The notes: generated from the sequence alone by a model not told the origin. DNA of 64,000 nt from Anaerovorax odorimutans (GCF_024459955.1 NZ_JANFXK010000011.1:62001-126000); one strand, 5' to 3'. Numbered from the stretch's first letter, positions 41,464-51,184 are shown. Program-made: numbers and translations.

Positions 41464-43611
41464 CTAAGCCCCTTCTTTCAAGTATTTGCCGTATATCTCC
41501 TGCATGTAGTAATAGGATTTTTTGATCCGCTGATGGTAGGTGGGAAGGTTTCCCCAGCCTTCCAGCTTCATGGCCGCAAACCCGGTTGAGCTCACCTGTC
41601 CGCCGCGTCCGCCCTTTCTGGTATAGAGCGCCGTATTGAGATGGTTGATGGAGAGGTTCTCCACCCCGTAATGCTTGTAATAATCATCGTGAATGCGCAT
41701 ATTGGAAGGATCGCTGAAGTTAATCAGTCCCCAGGGGATGCGGATCTCAATTTCATCGCCGCTGACGCAGTAATCGGTCAGAAAATTGAATTCCCTGGAA
41801 TTGGGATTGCCGTTTCCTGGCCGCAGCTTGCCTGTATTGAAGAGATCGGCCGGTTCCCATTCATCCTCCGACAGCTTCATGCTGCGCCGCAGATACAGCT
41901 TGATATCCTCGAAGACCCCGCTGTCCTTATCCGGCGGATCCAGGTAGGGATCGATCCTATGTATGTACGAGCCATACAGTGTTTCTGTCGTATTATAGTA
42001 TTCCTGCACCTGAATTTCGGCGTCTTTTTCGCTTTTGATTTCAATGACAAAGTCCGCCGGCATACTGTACTTTAGGCCGTGGGTTTCATCTTTTACCGCG
42101 CCGGATTTTGGCGTTGTGTCAAGAGGGATGTACACATCTTCTTTTTCCAGATCCAGATCCTTTTTATGGACCCGGATATAGAGCGCCCGTTCATCGTACA
42201 CCATGGACAGTGACATATCGTCTTTTTCGATGACGGGCTTCACACTCTGCCATTCGGAAATATCCCCGTCCACATAACAGATACTCCGTACCTCACCCGG
42301 ATCAAAGGTAATGATTCCGAACATCTGCTCGTTGGTCTGAATGTCGCTCCAGAAGGGCGTTCTGGTGCTGTCGATATTGGGCCAGGTATTCCAGGTTCGT
42401 TTGAACCATTCATCCTGCCAGGTGAATACCATGCCGCCGGCGCATCCCGAATCCATGATATCGGTAAACAGCAGCTGCAGGCCTTTGCCCTGTTCATCCT
42501 CGCTGAGATTTCCCTGGTCCAGTCCCCGGTTGAGGTCTCTCTGCGCGATCCCTCTGGCGGAAGGCAGACCGAACTCCGTAACCAGTACCGGCTTGTCGGC
42601 ATGATGCTTATTCAAAGCCTTCAGGTAAGTTTTGTATCCATTTTTCCTGCCATTTTTCAGAAACTGCTTTTCATAATACATGAAAGGCGGATAATAGGGA
42701 TATACGTGGTAGGAAGCAAAGGTTCCCGATTTTACCGCGGCTTCCTGACGAATATGTTCCACATCCACTTTTACGAAATTGTTGGTTCTCTCTTTAGACC
42801 AGAGCTTATGATCCAGAGGGTCGGTTTCCGGCCAGTTGGCAAAGGCCAGAAGCCTTTGCTGAGAATATTTCTTCACTTCATATTCCATCATACGGTCGCC
42901 TGTCTCCGCCAGGAAACATTCAAAAGGGGAAGCTCCCTCTTCCGTGCTGAAATAGGTTCCCTGATACTCCTTGATCTCGTCCCGTTTGTCATTGGTATAG
43001 ACCACCAGATCCGGCTCCCATTCCACTCCGGCCACATAGCCGATGACATAGGGAGAAATATCCCACTCATACTCGCCTGAGCCATAGTCGGAGTTAAATC
43101 CGATATGACGTCGTCCGTGTATGATGTCCACCACTTTTTTGCAGTCATCGATAAACGCGTCATGAACCTCTTTGGAAAAAGCGTCCAGATGAGACCGCAT
43201 AGCGTAATCGTCCACCCATATGCCGTGGATCAGATAAAGAGGATTTTTTCTGCCCTTGTTGTAATCGTAAAACGCTTTGTAAAAAGTATCGTTTTGAATC
43301 GTATAGATCCGCAGCACATTGACATTCATCGCCTGCATCATTTTGAACCACTGTATATAGGTATTGTAATTGATGGCGAAATCCGTAGCATAATGTCCCG
43401 GATATCCTGATCCCATATTCATTCCGCAGACCGTAATCTTTTCCCAGCCGCCGTCTTTTTTCATCAGGATGTCCTTACCCTGAGTCTTTGCCTGTACTTC
43501 AAGCGGCTTTCCCGAATCCGGCGTCCAGGGAAAGCTGGTATTATAATATACGTAATTGAGGCCCATGTAGCCCAGCAGCAGGCAGGCGCATACGATCAAA
43601 AATTTTTTCAT
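41464..43611 (-). CDS. Membrane-anchored TIM-barrel glycoside hydrolase
   Basis: A 715-residue protein with an N-terminal signal anchor (FLIVCACLLLGYMGLNYVYY), so it acts outside. Residues ~50-430 look like a GH2/GH5-type barrel: MNVNVLRIYTIQND, GYVAGVEWEPDLVVY (possible acid/base Glu) and KPVLVTEFGLPSARG (nucleophile Glu at the end of strand 7). The C-terminal ~250 residues are beta-rich (YVDGDISEWQSVKPVIEKDD), resembling a carbohydrate-binding DOMON/CBM9-like module. No exact GH family is assigned. It probably trims or remodels the polymer made by the GT2 enzyme, as the glycosidases of other synthase operons do. Confidence 0.75.
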   Translation of the reverse strand: MKKFLIVCACLLLGYMGLNYVYYNTSFPWTPDSGKPLEVQAKTQGKDILMKKDGGWEKITVCGMNMGSGYPGHYATDFAINYNTYIQWFKMMQAMNVNVLRIYTIQNDTFYKAFYDYNKGRKNPLYLIHGIWVDDYAMRSHLDAFSKEVHDAFIDDCKKVVDIIHGRRHIGFNSDYGSGEYEWDISPYVIGYVAGVEWEPDLVVYTNDKRDEIKEYQGTYFSTEEGASPFECFLAETGDRMMEYEVKKYSQQRLLAFANWPETDPLDHKLWSKERTNNFVKVDVEHIRQEAAVKSGTFASYHVYPYYPPFMYYEKQFLKNGRKNGYKTYLKALNKHHADKPVLVTEFGLPSARGIAQRDLNRGLDQGNLSEDEQGKGLQLLFTDIMDSGCAGGMVFTWQDEWFKRTWNTWPNIDSTRTPFWSDIQTNEQMFGIITFDPGEVRSICYVDGDISEWQSVKPVIEKDDMSLSMVYDERALYIRVHKKDLDLEKEDVYIPLDTTPKSGAVKDETHGLKYSMPADFVIEIKSEKDAEIQVQEYYNTTETLYGSYIHRIDPYLDPPDKDSGVFEDIKLYLRRSMKLSEDEWEPADLFNTGKLRPGNGNPNSREFNFLTDYCVSGDEIEIRIPWGLINFSDPSNMRIHDDYYKHYGVENLSINHLNTALYTRKGGRGGQVSSTGFAAMKLEGWGNLPTYHQRIKKSYYYMQEIYGKYLKEGA

Positions 43612-43623
43612 CCCTTTGCCCCC

Positions 43624-45030
43624 TTAATTGTATGGCTTTACCATAGACTCGTGGCAATACTGCTTCAGTACTTCAATATTTTCGTCCATAAACTCGATCC
43701 TTTGATGGATAAAGGATTTGAGCTGGCCGATGGCCTGGTCATAGCTGCGTATCTCCCTCTTGGGGTCGTCGAAAAAACGTTTCTCAAAGCTATATCCCCA
43801 CTTTTCAAAATTCCGGTCCACGGCAGGACCCAGGTACTCCCTGACGGAGTCGATATAGCTGAACAGATAATCCTCACTGAGATAGGATTTTCGCAGCACC
43901 CGGTAACGGTCGATCACATCCTGCACAAAGGTTTCATCCTTCATCAGCATCATAAACCAGGGCTTTCCGTAAAGAAAAAAGCCCATGGGATTTTTATCGT
44001 ACAGTCCGAATGAGTTGTTGAAGTCCCAGACCGGCCCCATGGTCAGTTTGCCTCCCAGCGGCCGATAGGCGTAGGTGGAGTAGGAGCCCTGGTCCAGATT
44101 GTTGGAGAATTCGTTGATTACCACATAATCAACGAAGGAGTCCACATCGATAAAGTTATAATATCCATAGTTCCATTCGTCGTAATCCAGTGAATACAGC
44201 AGCTTTTCAATTTCATTGATATCATCGCGGATCCAGTCATAGGTCTGCTCGGTGATGTTTTTTCGGTTTGGGTAGAGGATTCCCAGTTCTCCCTCCGTAT
44301 AACCCGCCTGTTTGCCGAAGGTCATCACTGCGTCAGAGGTTGTGTTCGGCCGATTGCGCTCGATAAGATAGCTGGTTTCAATTTCCTTTGGATCATACTC
44401 ATGGAGATCCACTCGGTCCTGATCCACCTTAATGGTTTCTGTCATCACATATACGCCCTGATATTCTCCGTTCAGGAACACCTCGCAGAATCGCACGTTG
44501 GGGGCCCAGGCCATAATTTCGCCGGACAAATTGTACATCATATAGTTACGCATAAGAGATTTATCCAGAAAAGGTCCGTTGAGAATCCAATCGCAGTCCG
44601 CGGCCATACCCATTACTTTTAAATTCCTCTTTTTCTGCTGGTCTCTGCCGCTGCGGAATTCCATCCGATAAGAATGTTTGTCAAAGTGACGCGAAGAGGC
44701 TCCGCGGATATTGATCGTCGATTTCGTATCGATATCGCTTTTGTCAGACAAATGATGGTTAACGCCTTCTTTGTCGTAAATTTTTATCCGGCAGAAGATC
44801 TCTTCTTTATCGATGGGAATGTTCTTTCCCTCGGTGTCGATGGATACCAGGGGAAGATGGGTACAGAAAACAGAATCATCATGATCGCAGGCCTTTACTG
44901 TCTGTGCCTGCTCATGCTGATGTACCCGCTCGTCGGTATTTTCATTGGTCACGTCTATGTACCAGTTGGCGGCGGCCGCGATTACAAACACTGCCAGAAT
45001 CGCCGCCGCGCATAGAAGTCTCCTTTTCAT
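43624..45030 (-). CDS. CotH-family protein kinase
   Basis: A 468-residue protein with an N-terminal signal anchor (LLCAAAILAVFVIAAAANWY), so the domain faces outward. CotH kinase-like motifs: STINIRGASSRHFDKHSYRM (the nucleotide-binding Lys/Arg region), CDWILNGPFLDKSLMRNYM, EVFLNGEYQGVYVMTE and GPVWDFNNSFG with the metal-binding Asp. Spore-coat CotH is an atypical kinase that phosphorylates coat proteins. Here the context is a polysaccharide operon, so the target may be a surface protein or the polymer machinery. It lies 18 bp after the DUF4956 gene. Confidence 0.85.
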   Translation of the reverse strand: MKRRLLCAAAILAVFVIAAAANWYIDVTNENTDERVHQHEQAQTVKACDHDDSVFCTHLPLVSIDTEGKNIPIDKEEIFCRIKIYDKEGVNHHLSDKSDIDTKSTINIRGASSRHFDKHSYRMEFRSGRDQQKKRNLKVMGMAADCDWILNGPFLDKSLMRNYMMYNLSGEIMAWAPNVRFCEVFLNGEYQGVYVMTETIKVDQDRVDLHEYDPKEIETSYLIERNRPNTTSDAVMTFGKQAGYTEGELGILYPNRKNITEQTYDWIRDDINEIEKLLYSLDYDEWNYGYYNFIDVDSFVDYVVINEFSNNLDQGSYSTYAYRPLGGKLTMGPVWDFNNSFGLYDKNPMGFFLYGKPWFMMLMKDETFVQDVIDRYRVLRKSYLSEDYLFSYIDSVREYLGPAVDRNFEKWGYSFEKRFFDDPKREIRSYDQAIGQLKSFIHQRIEFMDENIEVLKQYCHESMVKPYN

Positions 45031-45048
45031 ATCTGTGCCTCGCCGCCC

Positions 45049-45738
45049 TTATCTGCTCATATCATCGGTCTGCATCACCAGGTTTGCCGCGGAGAGGGTT
45101 TCCAGCGCAAAGAGCCGCTCCGTCACATCCTCTTCATGGGTGCGCTTTGCCTTTTTCAGCGCCCGCTCACTCAGCTCGTAAATGAATTCCACTTCATTTC
45201 CCTGCATATTTTTCGCCCGCAGCTGAACATTCCTGAAATAGAGGAACATGATGGATTCCACTTCCTTCTCATCCTTCTGGCCGCAGCGGATGATATAGAG
45301 GTATTTTCCATCGGTCCGAACCTGCCCCATGACAATGAGAAACAAAAAAATAATTCCGCTTCCAACGGCCGCTAAAGCAAATTGGGCGACACCGCAGCAA
45401 ATCCCCACCGCAATGCACCAGAAAATAAAGGTGGTATCCCTGGAATCCTTCACTGCCGTACGAAAACGCACAATGGACAGGGCTCCGACCATACCCAGGG
45501 ACAATGCGATGTTATTGCTGATGACAGCCATAACCATCGTTGTGATCATGGACAGCATGACTAAAGACACATTAAACCGTTTGCTATAGGCAACACCGGT
45601 GTAGGTTATACGATAGGCAAGGAATATCAGCATTCCCAGCACCAGGGATATCACGATGCTGATGAGAAAATCCGTCAGCCCCTTGTCGTTCATATACGTA
45701 AAGTTTTGCAGGTTATCCAATATGTACTGCTTCATCAA
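45049..45738 (-). CDS. DUF4956 membrane protein
   Basis: A 229-residue protein with four TM helices (about residues 23-45, 54-76, 104-122 and 124-145). The family signature SLGMVGALSIVRFRTAVKDS follows the second helix and DTTFIFWCIAVGICCG forms the third. The C-terminal ~80 residues are soluble and charged. The function is unknown, but DUF4956 is repeatedly found beside VTC-type polyphosphate polymerase domains and CotH, as here, so the three probably work as a unit. Confidence 0.85.
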   Translation of the reverse strand: MMKQYILDNLQNFTYMNDKGLTDFLISIVISLVLGMLIFLAYRITYTGVAYSKRFNVSLVMLSMITTMVMAVISNNIALSLGMVGALSIVRFRTAVKDSRDTTFIFWCIAVGICCGVAQFALAAVGSGIIFLFLIVMGQVRTDGKYLYIIRCGQKDEKEVESIMFLYFRNVQLRAKNMQGNEVEFIYELSERALKKAKRTHEEDVTERLFALETLSAANLVMQTDDMSR

Positions 45739-45747
45739 TGTCCCTCC

Positions 45748-46434
45748 TCAGTAAGTTTTCAGTCTTCCCAGCACATACTTGCTGTTGGACTGCGGCAGCT
45801 GGTCGATCAAAGCCAGCGCGTCCTTAATATAGCTCATTAAAAATCCGTCGTATTTAACCTCCAGAACGCCCGTGTCCTCCGGCATCAGCGGATACAGGTT
45901 GAGATTCTCAGAAAACAGATTCAGATTACTGTCCGAACCGCGCACTTTTTGGTCAAAGGTGATTCGGATGCGATTGGTCTCATGGATGAAGGCCGTTCTG
46001 TCGTATTCAATGATTACCTGCGGACGATAAACGCCCAGAGTCATCTCCTGATAAATATACGCCGCCACCTCTTCTTCCATATTTCTCAGGAAATTAAAAT
46101 TTCCCTGCGCCAGCTGCTTCGCCTGCTCTCGGGATACGTTCAGGGAAAACTTTTGCTGATCAGGTCCGTGTTTCACCTTCAGCTCCAGCTTAGCCGTTTT
46201 ATCCTTTGGTGAGTAGACCCGCAGGCGTATCTTTCTTTTGGCGTAATTCCCTGCCAGCACATCGCGCAGATCCTGATTATGGATCGAATCAAAATAAAGG
46301 GATCGGACTTTATAGCTACCGTATTTACTGCTGTAAGCGTCCCTTTTCATTTCCTTGTCCAGCAGCTGCGCCAGTCTGGCGTACTGTATGACCGAAATTC
46401 GGTATTTGATCTCTTTTCGAAAAACCTGTTCCAT
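45748..46434 (-). CDS. VTC-type polyphosphate polymerase domain protein
   Basis: A 228-residue single VTC domain: FRKEIKYRISVIQYARL start, YKVRSLYFDSIHNQDLRDVL, KRKIRLRVY, KLELKVKHG and VIIEYDRTAFIHET together line the tunnel of basic and acidic residues that in yeast Vtc4 makes polyphosphate from ATP. Whether this member makes polyphosphate or modifies another substrate is not known. ATG 46434 is chosen because GAGG is 5 nt upstream; an in-frame GTG 6 nt earlier is part of that site. It lies 9 bp before DUF4956. Confidence 0.85.
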   Translation of the reverse strand: MEQVFRKEIKYRISVIQYARLAQLLDKEMKRDAYSSKYGSYKVRSLYFDSIHNQDLRDVLAGNYAKRKIRLRVYSPKDKTAKLELKVKHGPDQQKFSLNVSREQAKQLAQGNFNFLRNMEEEVAAYIYQEMTLGVYRPQVIIEYDRTAFIHETNRIRITFDQKVRGSDSNLNLFSENLNLYPLMPEDTGVLEVKYDGFLMSYIKDALALIDQLPQSNSKYVLGRLKTY

Positions 46435-46473
46435 TGTCACCTCGCAAAAATCCGGTATATCCGTATAAGTACA

Positions 46474-47373
46474 TCATTTTTTGCTGTCACCCTGTGTATC
46501 TTCCAGAAGCTCCAGGACCGGCTCAAGGCAGTGATAGGAGAAAGACAGATCTTTGTACCGGATCTGCTCTTTCATCTGCTCAAACATATCCTGCGCAGCG
46601 GACAGCCCCCGGTTATAATAAGTGATCTCATCGGTCAGATCATGATATCCCGGGCTTTGAAATTCCGTAATGGAAATAATTGGCTTACCGGCCTTTTTAC
46701 ACATACCCAGTTCTGTCTCAATGTGGCTGTATTCTTCTCCCACATAGTAATTCATAACCGCCAGTTCATCGCAGGCATCCTGAATCAAACTTTCCAATAT
46801 CCCGGAATAGTCATTGTCGAACCAGTAGGGCACGCAGATGATGGTGTACAGTTCCTTTTCCTGCGCATATTGGTAAAGCGCTTTCATGTTCTCTAAAAAG
46901 GCGGCCATGACGGTCTGCCGGTCCTGACCCCATTGTTCCAGAAGGTATGGCTCGATATCCAGTACCACTCCGGCCAGTTTTTCTCCATCTGCTGCCTGTT
47001 CATTGTAAGCAGCCAGAGCTTCCATACGGCCCTCAGCCTCCGCAAGCCCCCGGTCCTGCGCCCACTGGGGCTTTCCCAAAAGTCCATAGCAAAGGCGGCC
47101 GTCTCTGTTTAAATGTTTTACGAATTTCTCCGTTTCCTTCTGATCCGGTTCCTTTGGAAATGCCTGAAATACGCGGCCGATGCTCAGCTGCTCAGCCGCA
47201 TGGTCCAGTGAGGCCCGCTTTTCTTTATCTGAAAGCAGATCATCAGACCAGCTGAAAATACTGGTCCGTGTCACCATTTTTTCCGCAGGTCTTGAATATA
47301 TTGTTATGGCAGCGGCGATTCCTGCTGCCATAAGCAGGCAAATCGCAAAAATAAGGATTCCCTTTTTTCTCAT
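46474..47373 (-). CDS. Secreted TIM-barrel glycosidase-like protein
   Basis: A 299-residue protein with an N-terminal signal anchor (ILIFAICLLMAAGIAAAITIY). The rest reads as an alpha/beta barrel: LAGVVLDIEPYLLEQWGQD has the D-x-E pattern seen in GH18/GHL-type barrels, ELAVMNYYVGEEY lies on a late strand, and KPIISITEFQSPGYHDLT may carry a catalytic Glu. No defined family recognised. Position between the cyclase and the VTC gene suggests a polymer-processing role outside the cell; a sugar-binding role without catalysis is an alternative. Confidence 0.6.
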   Translation of the reverse strand: MRKKGILIFAICLLMAAGIAAAITIYSRPAEKMVTRTSIFSWSDDLLSDKEKRASLDHAAEQLSIGRVFQAFPKEPDQKETEKFVKHLNRDGRLCYGLLGKPQWAQDRGLAEAEGRMEALAAYNEQAADGEKLAGVVLDIEPYLLEQWGQDRQTVMAAFLENMKALYQYAQEKELYTIICVPYWFDNDYSGILESLIQDACDELAVMNYYVGEEYSHIETELGMCKKAGKPIISITEFQSPGYHDLTDEITYYNRGLSAAQDMFEQMKEQIRYKDLSFSYHCLEPVLELLEDTQGDSKK

Positions 47374-47428
47374 CGACCTTCCCTTTTCCGCCGTCTGTTG
47401 CGCTTAATGCATCACGGCCGTGCGTCCT

Positions 47429-49336
47429 CTAGTAAATCGTATACCCTTTCTTTCCCTTTTCTTTGGTTCGATAGAGGGCCTGATCCGCATTCTTGTACAG
47501 GGTCTCAAAGTCCGTTCCTGCTTCCGGAGCAACGGCAACGCCGATGCTTGTAGAAATCTGGCAATACACATCTCCGTCGGTAAACGGATACTGAAGCACC
47601 TGAGTAAGGTTTTTCGCTTTCTTTTCCACCAGTTCCGCCGATGAAGCCGGCACAAAAACAACGAACTCGTCGCCGCCGATTCGTCCGACAACGTCTTCCT
47701 TTCGGAATTGCTGTTTGATCTTCTGCGCAAAGTCGGCGATAACCTGATCGCCCACCACATGGCCGTAGGTATCGTTTACTTTCTTGAAATTATCAATATC
47801 CAGAATAAAGAACGCATATGTATTCCCCTGAGCTTCGGCAAGAAGCCTGCGGATCAGCTCCTGAGTGGCCGCTTTGTTATAGAGCCCGCTCAGAGAATCC
47901 CTCTGCATCCTTTCCGCCATCTCCATTTCCCTGCTTTTCTCGCTGTCGATATTCTGGCGGTAAACCATCATCCTGACGGACTGGTCGTCTTTCCAGAAGA
48001 AAATACGTGCCGTAATCCTCATCCAATAATATGTATATCCGCCATCGTTGGTGATCATAAAATCGTAGCGCAGACTTTCCTGTCCATCTTCGTAAGTTTT
48101 GAGCACGTTTTTCACGGAAAAGGTGTCCAGGTACCCTTTTCGGAACTCTTCTTTAATCTGCTCTTTTGCGATCACTTCCAGCGCTTCATCGTATGGCGTA
48201 TTTTTCGGAACACCCAGACTTTCAAAATAGCTTTCCGTCTCTTCGCTGGCCGCCCGGTTGTGGGTAATGTCGATTTCGTAAATGTTTTCATACATTTTTT
48301 CCGTTTCGGTCTGGAACGCCTTGCGGTGCGCTTTTTCTTTCTCCACTGTCAAATTTACAATCTGTGCGTTGTATTTACGTATGATATTGGTAATAATGAT
48401 TAGAACGGCTCCAATCACTATGATTACCACAGCTATACCCATGAGGAATTGCCGGTTCAGGCTGTTCTGCATAGCAGTTGTATCGTTTTCTATGATCAAA
48501 TGCCATTTTAGATCCGGAACGTATTTGGTGACAAGAAATCCCTTTTCCCCTTTGGAGGAATACCAAAAGGACTGGGTTTTCTGCCGCTCAGAAAGAATTC
48601 CCGTCTTATATTCTTCATAGCCGCAGTCATCAAAAAGGTCATTTTTTATAAATCCGGTCTTTGTCGTAGAAATTTCAATGTTTCCATCCGTATCTACCAG
48701 ATAAGCACGCAGATTAAAGGATTGTTCATACTTGCGGAAAATTTTCTGCAAAGTATCGACACTGAACCCGACGCCCACGATGCCCATAACTTCTCCGTTA
48801 CGGGAATGAATTTTACAGTTGATAAAGATCGTGATGCCGTTATCCGCGGACCGGGCTTCATCATTATCAATGTTCAGGGCGTGGTCCTTCGAATCGTCCA
48901 AAAAGTTGTAGTACCACTCGTTCTCCGGGTCGCCTTTTTTCAGGACGCGGTCAACTCCTGTCTGAAAATGATAGTAACGATTGGTCTTTGTGGATACCAG
49001 AAAAACAGAGTCGTAATTGTATTGCTCTTTGTAGGCCAACAGATAATCCTTCATGGTTTTCAGGAAAGCCTCATCATTTTTTCTTGTTTCTTCTTCCGTC
49101 AAAAAGGTTTTCAGCAAATTGTCATTGGCCATTGTCAGGGATATATTGATCGGCTTTGCAAAAATCGAATCGATCTGGTGATAGATGCCTTCCGACGTCA
49201 GCTTGGAAATATGTTCAACATCTCGCTTGAGCATACCGTTGTTGGAATAGTAGCTGATAACGGATGTCAATAAAAAGCCCAGAATAATTACCGTACAGAT
49301 GAATATATTCGTTCTTATTAAAACATTTTTTCGCAT
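47429..49336 (-). CDS. Diguanylate cyclase with Cache and PAS domains
   Basis: A 635-residue membrane sensor enzyme. TM1 (IFICTVIILGFLLTSVISYYS), an extracytoplasmic dCache-like domain to about residue 295 (including GVGFSVDTLQKIF), TM2 (LMGIAVVIIVIGAVLIII), a PAS-like region (about 350-465) and a C-terminal GGDEF domain. The active site GGDEF is intact at about 554-558, and an RKED inhibitory site lies five residues before it, so product inhibition is expected. It should make c-di-GMP in response to an external ligand. First gene of the polysaccharide operon, 55 bp before the next gene, hence the likely source of its activating signal. Confidence 0.92.
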   Translation of the reverse strand: MRKNVLIRTNIFICTVIILGFLLTSVISYYSNNGMLKRDVEHISKLTSEGIYHQIDSIFAKPINISLTMANDNLLKTFLTEEETRKNDEAFLKTMKDYLLAYKEQYNYDSVFLVSTKTNRYYHFQTGVDRVLKKGDPENEWYYNFLDDSKDHALNIDNDEARSADNGITIFINCKIHSRNGEVMGIVGVGFSVDTLQKIFRKYEQSFNLRAYLVDTDGNIEISTTKTGFIKNDLFDDCGYEEYKTGILSERQKTQSFWYSSKGEKGFLVTKYVPDLKWHLIIENDTTAMQNSLNRQFLMGIAVVIIVIGAVLIIITNIIRKYNAQIVNLTVEKEKAHRKAFQTETEKMYENIYEIDITHNRAASEETESYFESLGVPKNTPYDEALEVIAKEQIKEEFRKGYLDTFSVKNVLKTYEDGQESLRYDFMITNDGGYTYYWMRITARIFFWKDDQSVRMMVYRQNIDSEKSREMEMAERMQRDSLSGLYNKAATQELIRRLLAEAQGNTYAFFILDIDNFKKVNDTYGHVVGDQVIADFAQKIKQQFRKEDVVGRIGGDEFVVFVPASSAELVEKKAKNLTQVLQYPFTDGDVYCQISTSIGVAVAPEAGTDFETLYKNADQALYRTKEKGKKGYTIY

Positions 49337-49415
49337 TATGGATTGCCCCGCTTTTTTTCATTATAGGCCGGCAAGTACAGCAGCAGTACAGCAAAAGGCC
49401 TGTTTTTTTATAACC

Positions 49416-49443
49416 ATTATACTTCTTCACTTAGTACTGTAAC
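49416..49443 (-). promoter_or_regulatory. Promoter of the surface-polysaccharide operon
   Basis: Minus strand GTTACA (49443-49438), 16-bp spacer, TATAAT (49421-49416). No c-di-GMP riboswitch core was seen between it and the cyclase start. Confidence 0.65.
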
Positions 49444-49494
49444 TTCCTTTTTACACGAACGGTGCATTTTTTACCCATATCGTCTTTTGCATTT

Positions 49495-49529
49495 AAAACC
49501 ATCCTCCATGGGCTATGGAGGATGGTTTT
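49495..49529 (-). terminator. Terminator of the GHL10 gene
   Basis: AACCATCCTCCAT/ATGGAGGATGGTT, 13 perfect pairs around a 5-nt loop, with T/A runs on both sides. Confidence 0.93.
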
Positions 49530-49540
49530 CGGTTTTGCGG

Positions 49541-51184
49541 TTATTTTGCTTTTTTACTGCTGTATGAGCTGTAGCTGCTGTAAACCCGTTTACCTTTCAC
49601 AGTCTTATATGCTCTTACCTTGTAGTAATAGCGTTTACCCTTTTTCAGCCTCTTATTGGTATATTTCCCGGCCTTTCCGCTTTTGACCGTCTTAACGGTC
49701 TTGTATTTTCCTGATTTTTTCGTAGCCCGGTACACCTTATAGCCCGATGCTCCCGAAACCTTCTTCCAGCTTACGGTAATCTTTCGTTTACCGGCCTTCG
49801 TCTTGATGCTCGGTGTCTTTGGTTTGGCTGCTTTTGATACTACGGACGAGAACGAATAATAGGTACCGCCTTTATAGGCCCTGACTTTATAGTAATACTT
49901 TTTGCCAGTAGTCAGCTTGGAGTTTTTGTAGCTGGTAGTTCCACTTCCGGCAGTCTTGATCTTTTTATATTTTCCGTTTTTGCTGGTGGCCCTGTATATC
50001 TGATAGCCGGAAACGCCGGTGATCTTATTCCATTTAACGGTCAGGGCGTTGTAATTGTTGTAGGAAACGCTGACCCTTGGAATCCGTTTTACCATCTTAT
50101 TCAGGTTGCTGAGCTCTGTTTTCGCCGCGCTTCGATACAAATCTTTGGCGCTGAACAGGGAATAGCCCTTGCAGCCGTAAGAACGGAGGATATTCAGCTG
50201 GTCCGCCAGATTGGTGGATTTCTTTTTCCAGCCCGGGTCATCGCTGTATTTGATACCGGTCCGGTAGGAGGCCAATCCAATATACATCGTGGTTCCGTTT
50301 TTATTTAAATTTTTCCACTGTTTGATTCGGTTGGTGAACATGGTGGTCTTGCCGCTTGAACCCCACTGGTTGGTCCAGTAAATCTGCGGCATGATGTAGT
50401 CGATATATCCTGATGAGGATAACCAGGTATCCACATCCGCTCCCGCGCCCCGGCAGTTGTCGATATTGCCCTGAGGACTGATGCCGAACTCAGCTCCGCT
50501 GTTGATGGATTTTACGGTACTGTAAACGGATCTTACCATTTTATTGACATTGCTGCGCTGTGTTTTGGCGGAAGGCTCCTTGGTTGTTGTGACCTTGCCA
50601 GCCGGATTTTTATAGCCCTTCTTTGCGTGATAAAAATAATCGTCAAAGTGGATGCCGTCCACGCCATAGGCCATGACTTCCCTTACTGCGGTTTCAATCC
50701 TCTCAGTAGATTCGTCCAGGGCCGGGTCCAAATAGTAATTCATATCGATGCGATAAGGATTCATCCAGGCGTGAAGCTCCATACCCTTCTTATGGGCCAG
50801 CTCCACCATAACTTTCAGTGGATCGAAGGAATAAGTCTCCGCCGCGGTCTTTTTATCGGAAGCTTTTGAAGTCAGATAGGAAGAGGCCTTGAAGGTATTG
50901 CTCTTCCATGCCGCGTCATCAAAGGCCCTTACGTGAAAATACACGGTGTTGATGCTGTTTGCCTTCGCTTTATCCAAAACTCCGGAAGCTTTGGAGCGGA
51001 AGGTGGATTCACTGTTGGTTTTCATTCCCAGAGAACCGAAATCCACATAGGCCAGCCAGATTCCCCGCACTTCCTGATTGCTGGCAGCGCTGACTTCCTC
51101 CGCCTTGTTAAAAGGCAGAATTCCCAATACGCTGGTAATGGCGAAAACACATACTGTAATAATTGCTGCGATTCGTTTTTTCAT
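49541..51184 (-). CDS. GHL10-family glycosidase with two Fn3-like domains
   Basis: A 547-residue secreted protein. Signal peptide at 1-33, then a GHL10 (DUF187-type) barrel to ~370: EVRGIWLAYVDFGSLG, NTVYFHVRAFDDAAW, GMELHAWMNPYRID, YGVDGIHFDDYFY (catalytic acidic residues) and IMPQIYWTNQW. The C-terminal ~170 residues form two fibronectin type III-like repeats of about 85 residues, each with a VSGYQIYRAT/ASGYKVYRAT motif and a KYYYKVRAYK strand, extremely rich in Lys and Tyr; this tail may hold the enzyme on the anionic cell wall. It is a paralogue of the next gene upstream, with its own terminator. Confidence 0.88.
   Translation of the reverse strand: MKKRIAAIITVCVFAITSVLGILPFNKAEEVSAASNQEVRGIWLAYVDFGSLGMKTNSESTFRSKASGVLDKAKANSINTVYFHVRAFDDAAWKSNTFKASSYLTSKASDKKTAAETYSFDPLKVMVELAHKKGMELHAWMNPYRIDMNYYLDPALDESTERIETAVREVMAYGVDGIHFDDYFYHAKKGYKNPAGKVTTTKEPSAKTQRSNVNKMVRSVYSTVKSINSGAEFGISPQGNIDNCRGAGADVDTWLSSSGYIDYIMPQIYWTNQWGSSGKTTMFTNRIKQWKNLNKNGTTMYIGLASYRTGIKYSDDPGWKKKSTNLADQLNILRSYGCKGYSLFSAKDLYRSAAKTELSNLNKMVKRIPRVSVSYNNYNALTVKWNKITGVSGYQIYRATSKNGKYKKIKTAGSGTTSYKNSKLTTGKKYYYKVRAYKGGTYYSFSSVVSKAAKPKTPSIKTKAGKRKITVSWKKVSGASGYKVYRATKKSGKYKTVKTVKSGKAGKYTNKRLKKGKRYYYKVRAYKTVKGKRVYSSYSSYSSKKAK

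Noticed and set aside
49337-49440. c-di-GMP riboswitch ahead of the cyclase operon
   Set aside because: The region lacks the conserved aptamer core; only a promoter is visible.
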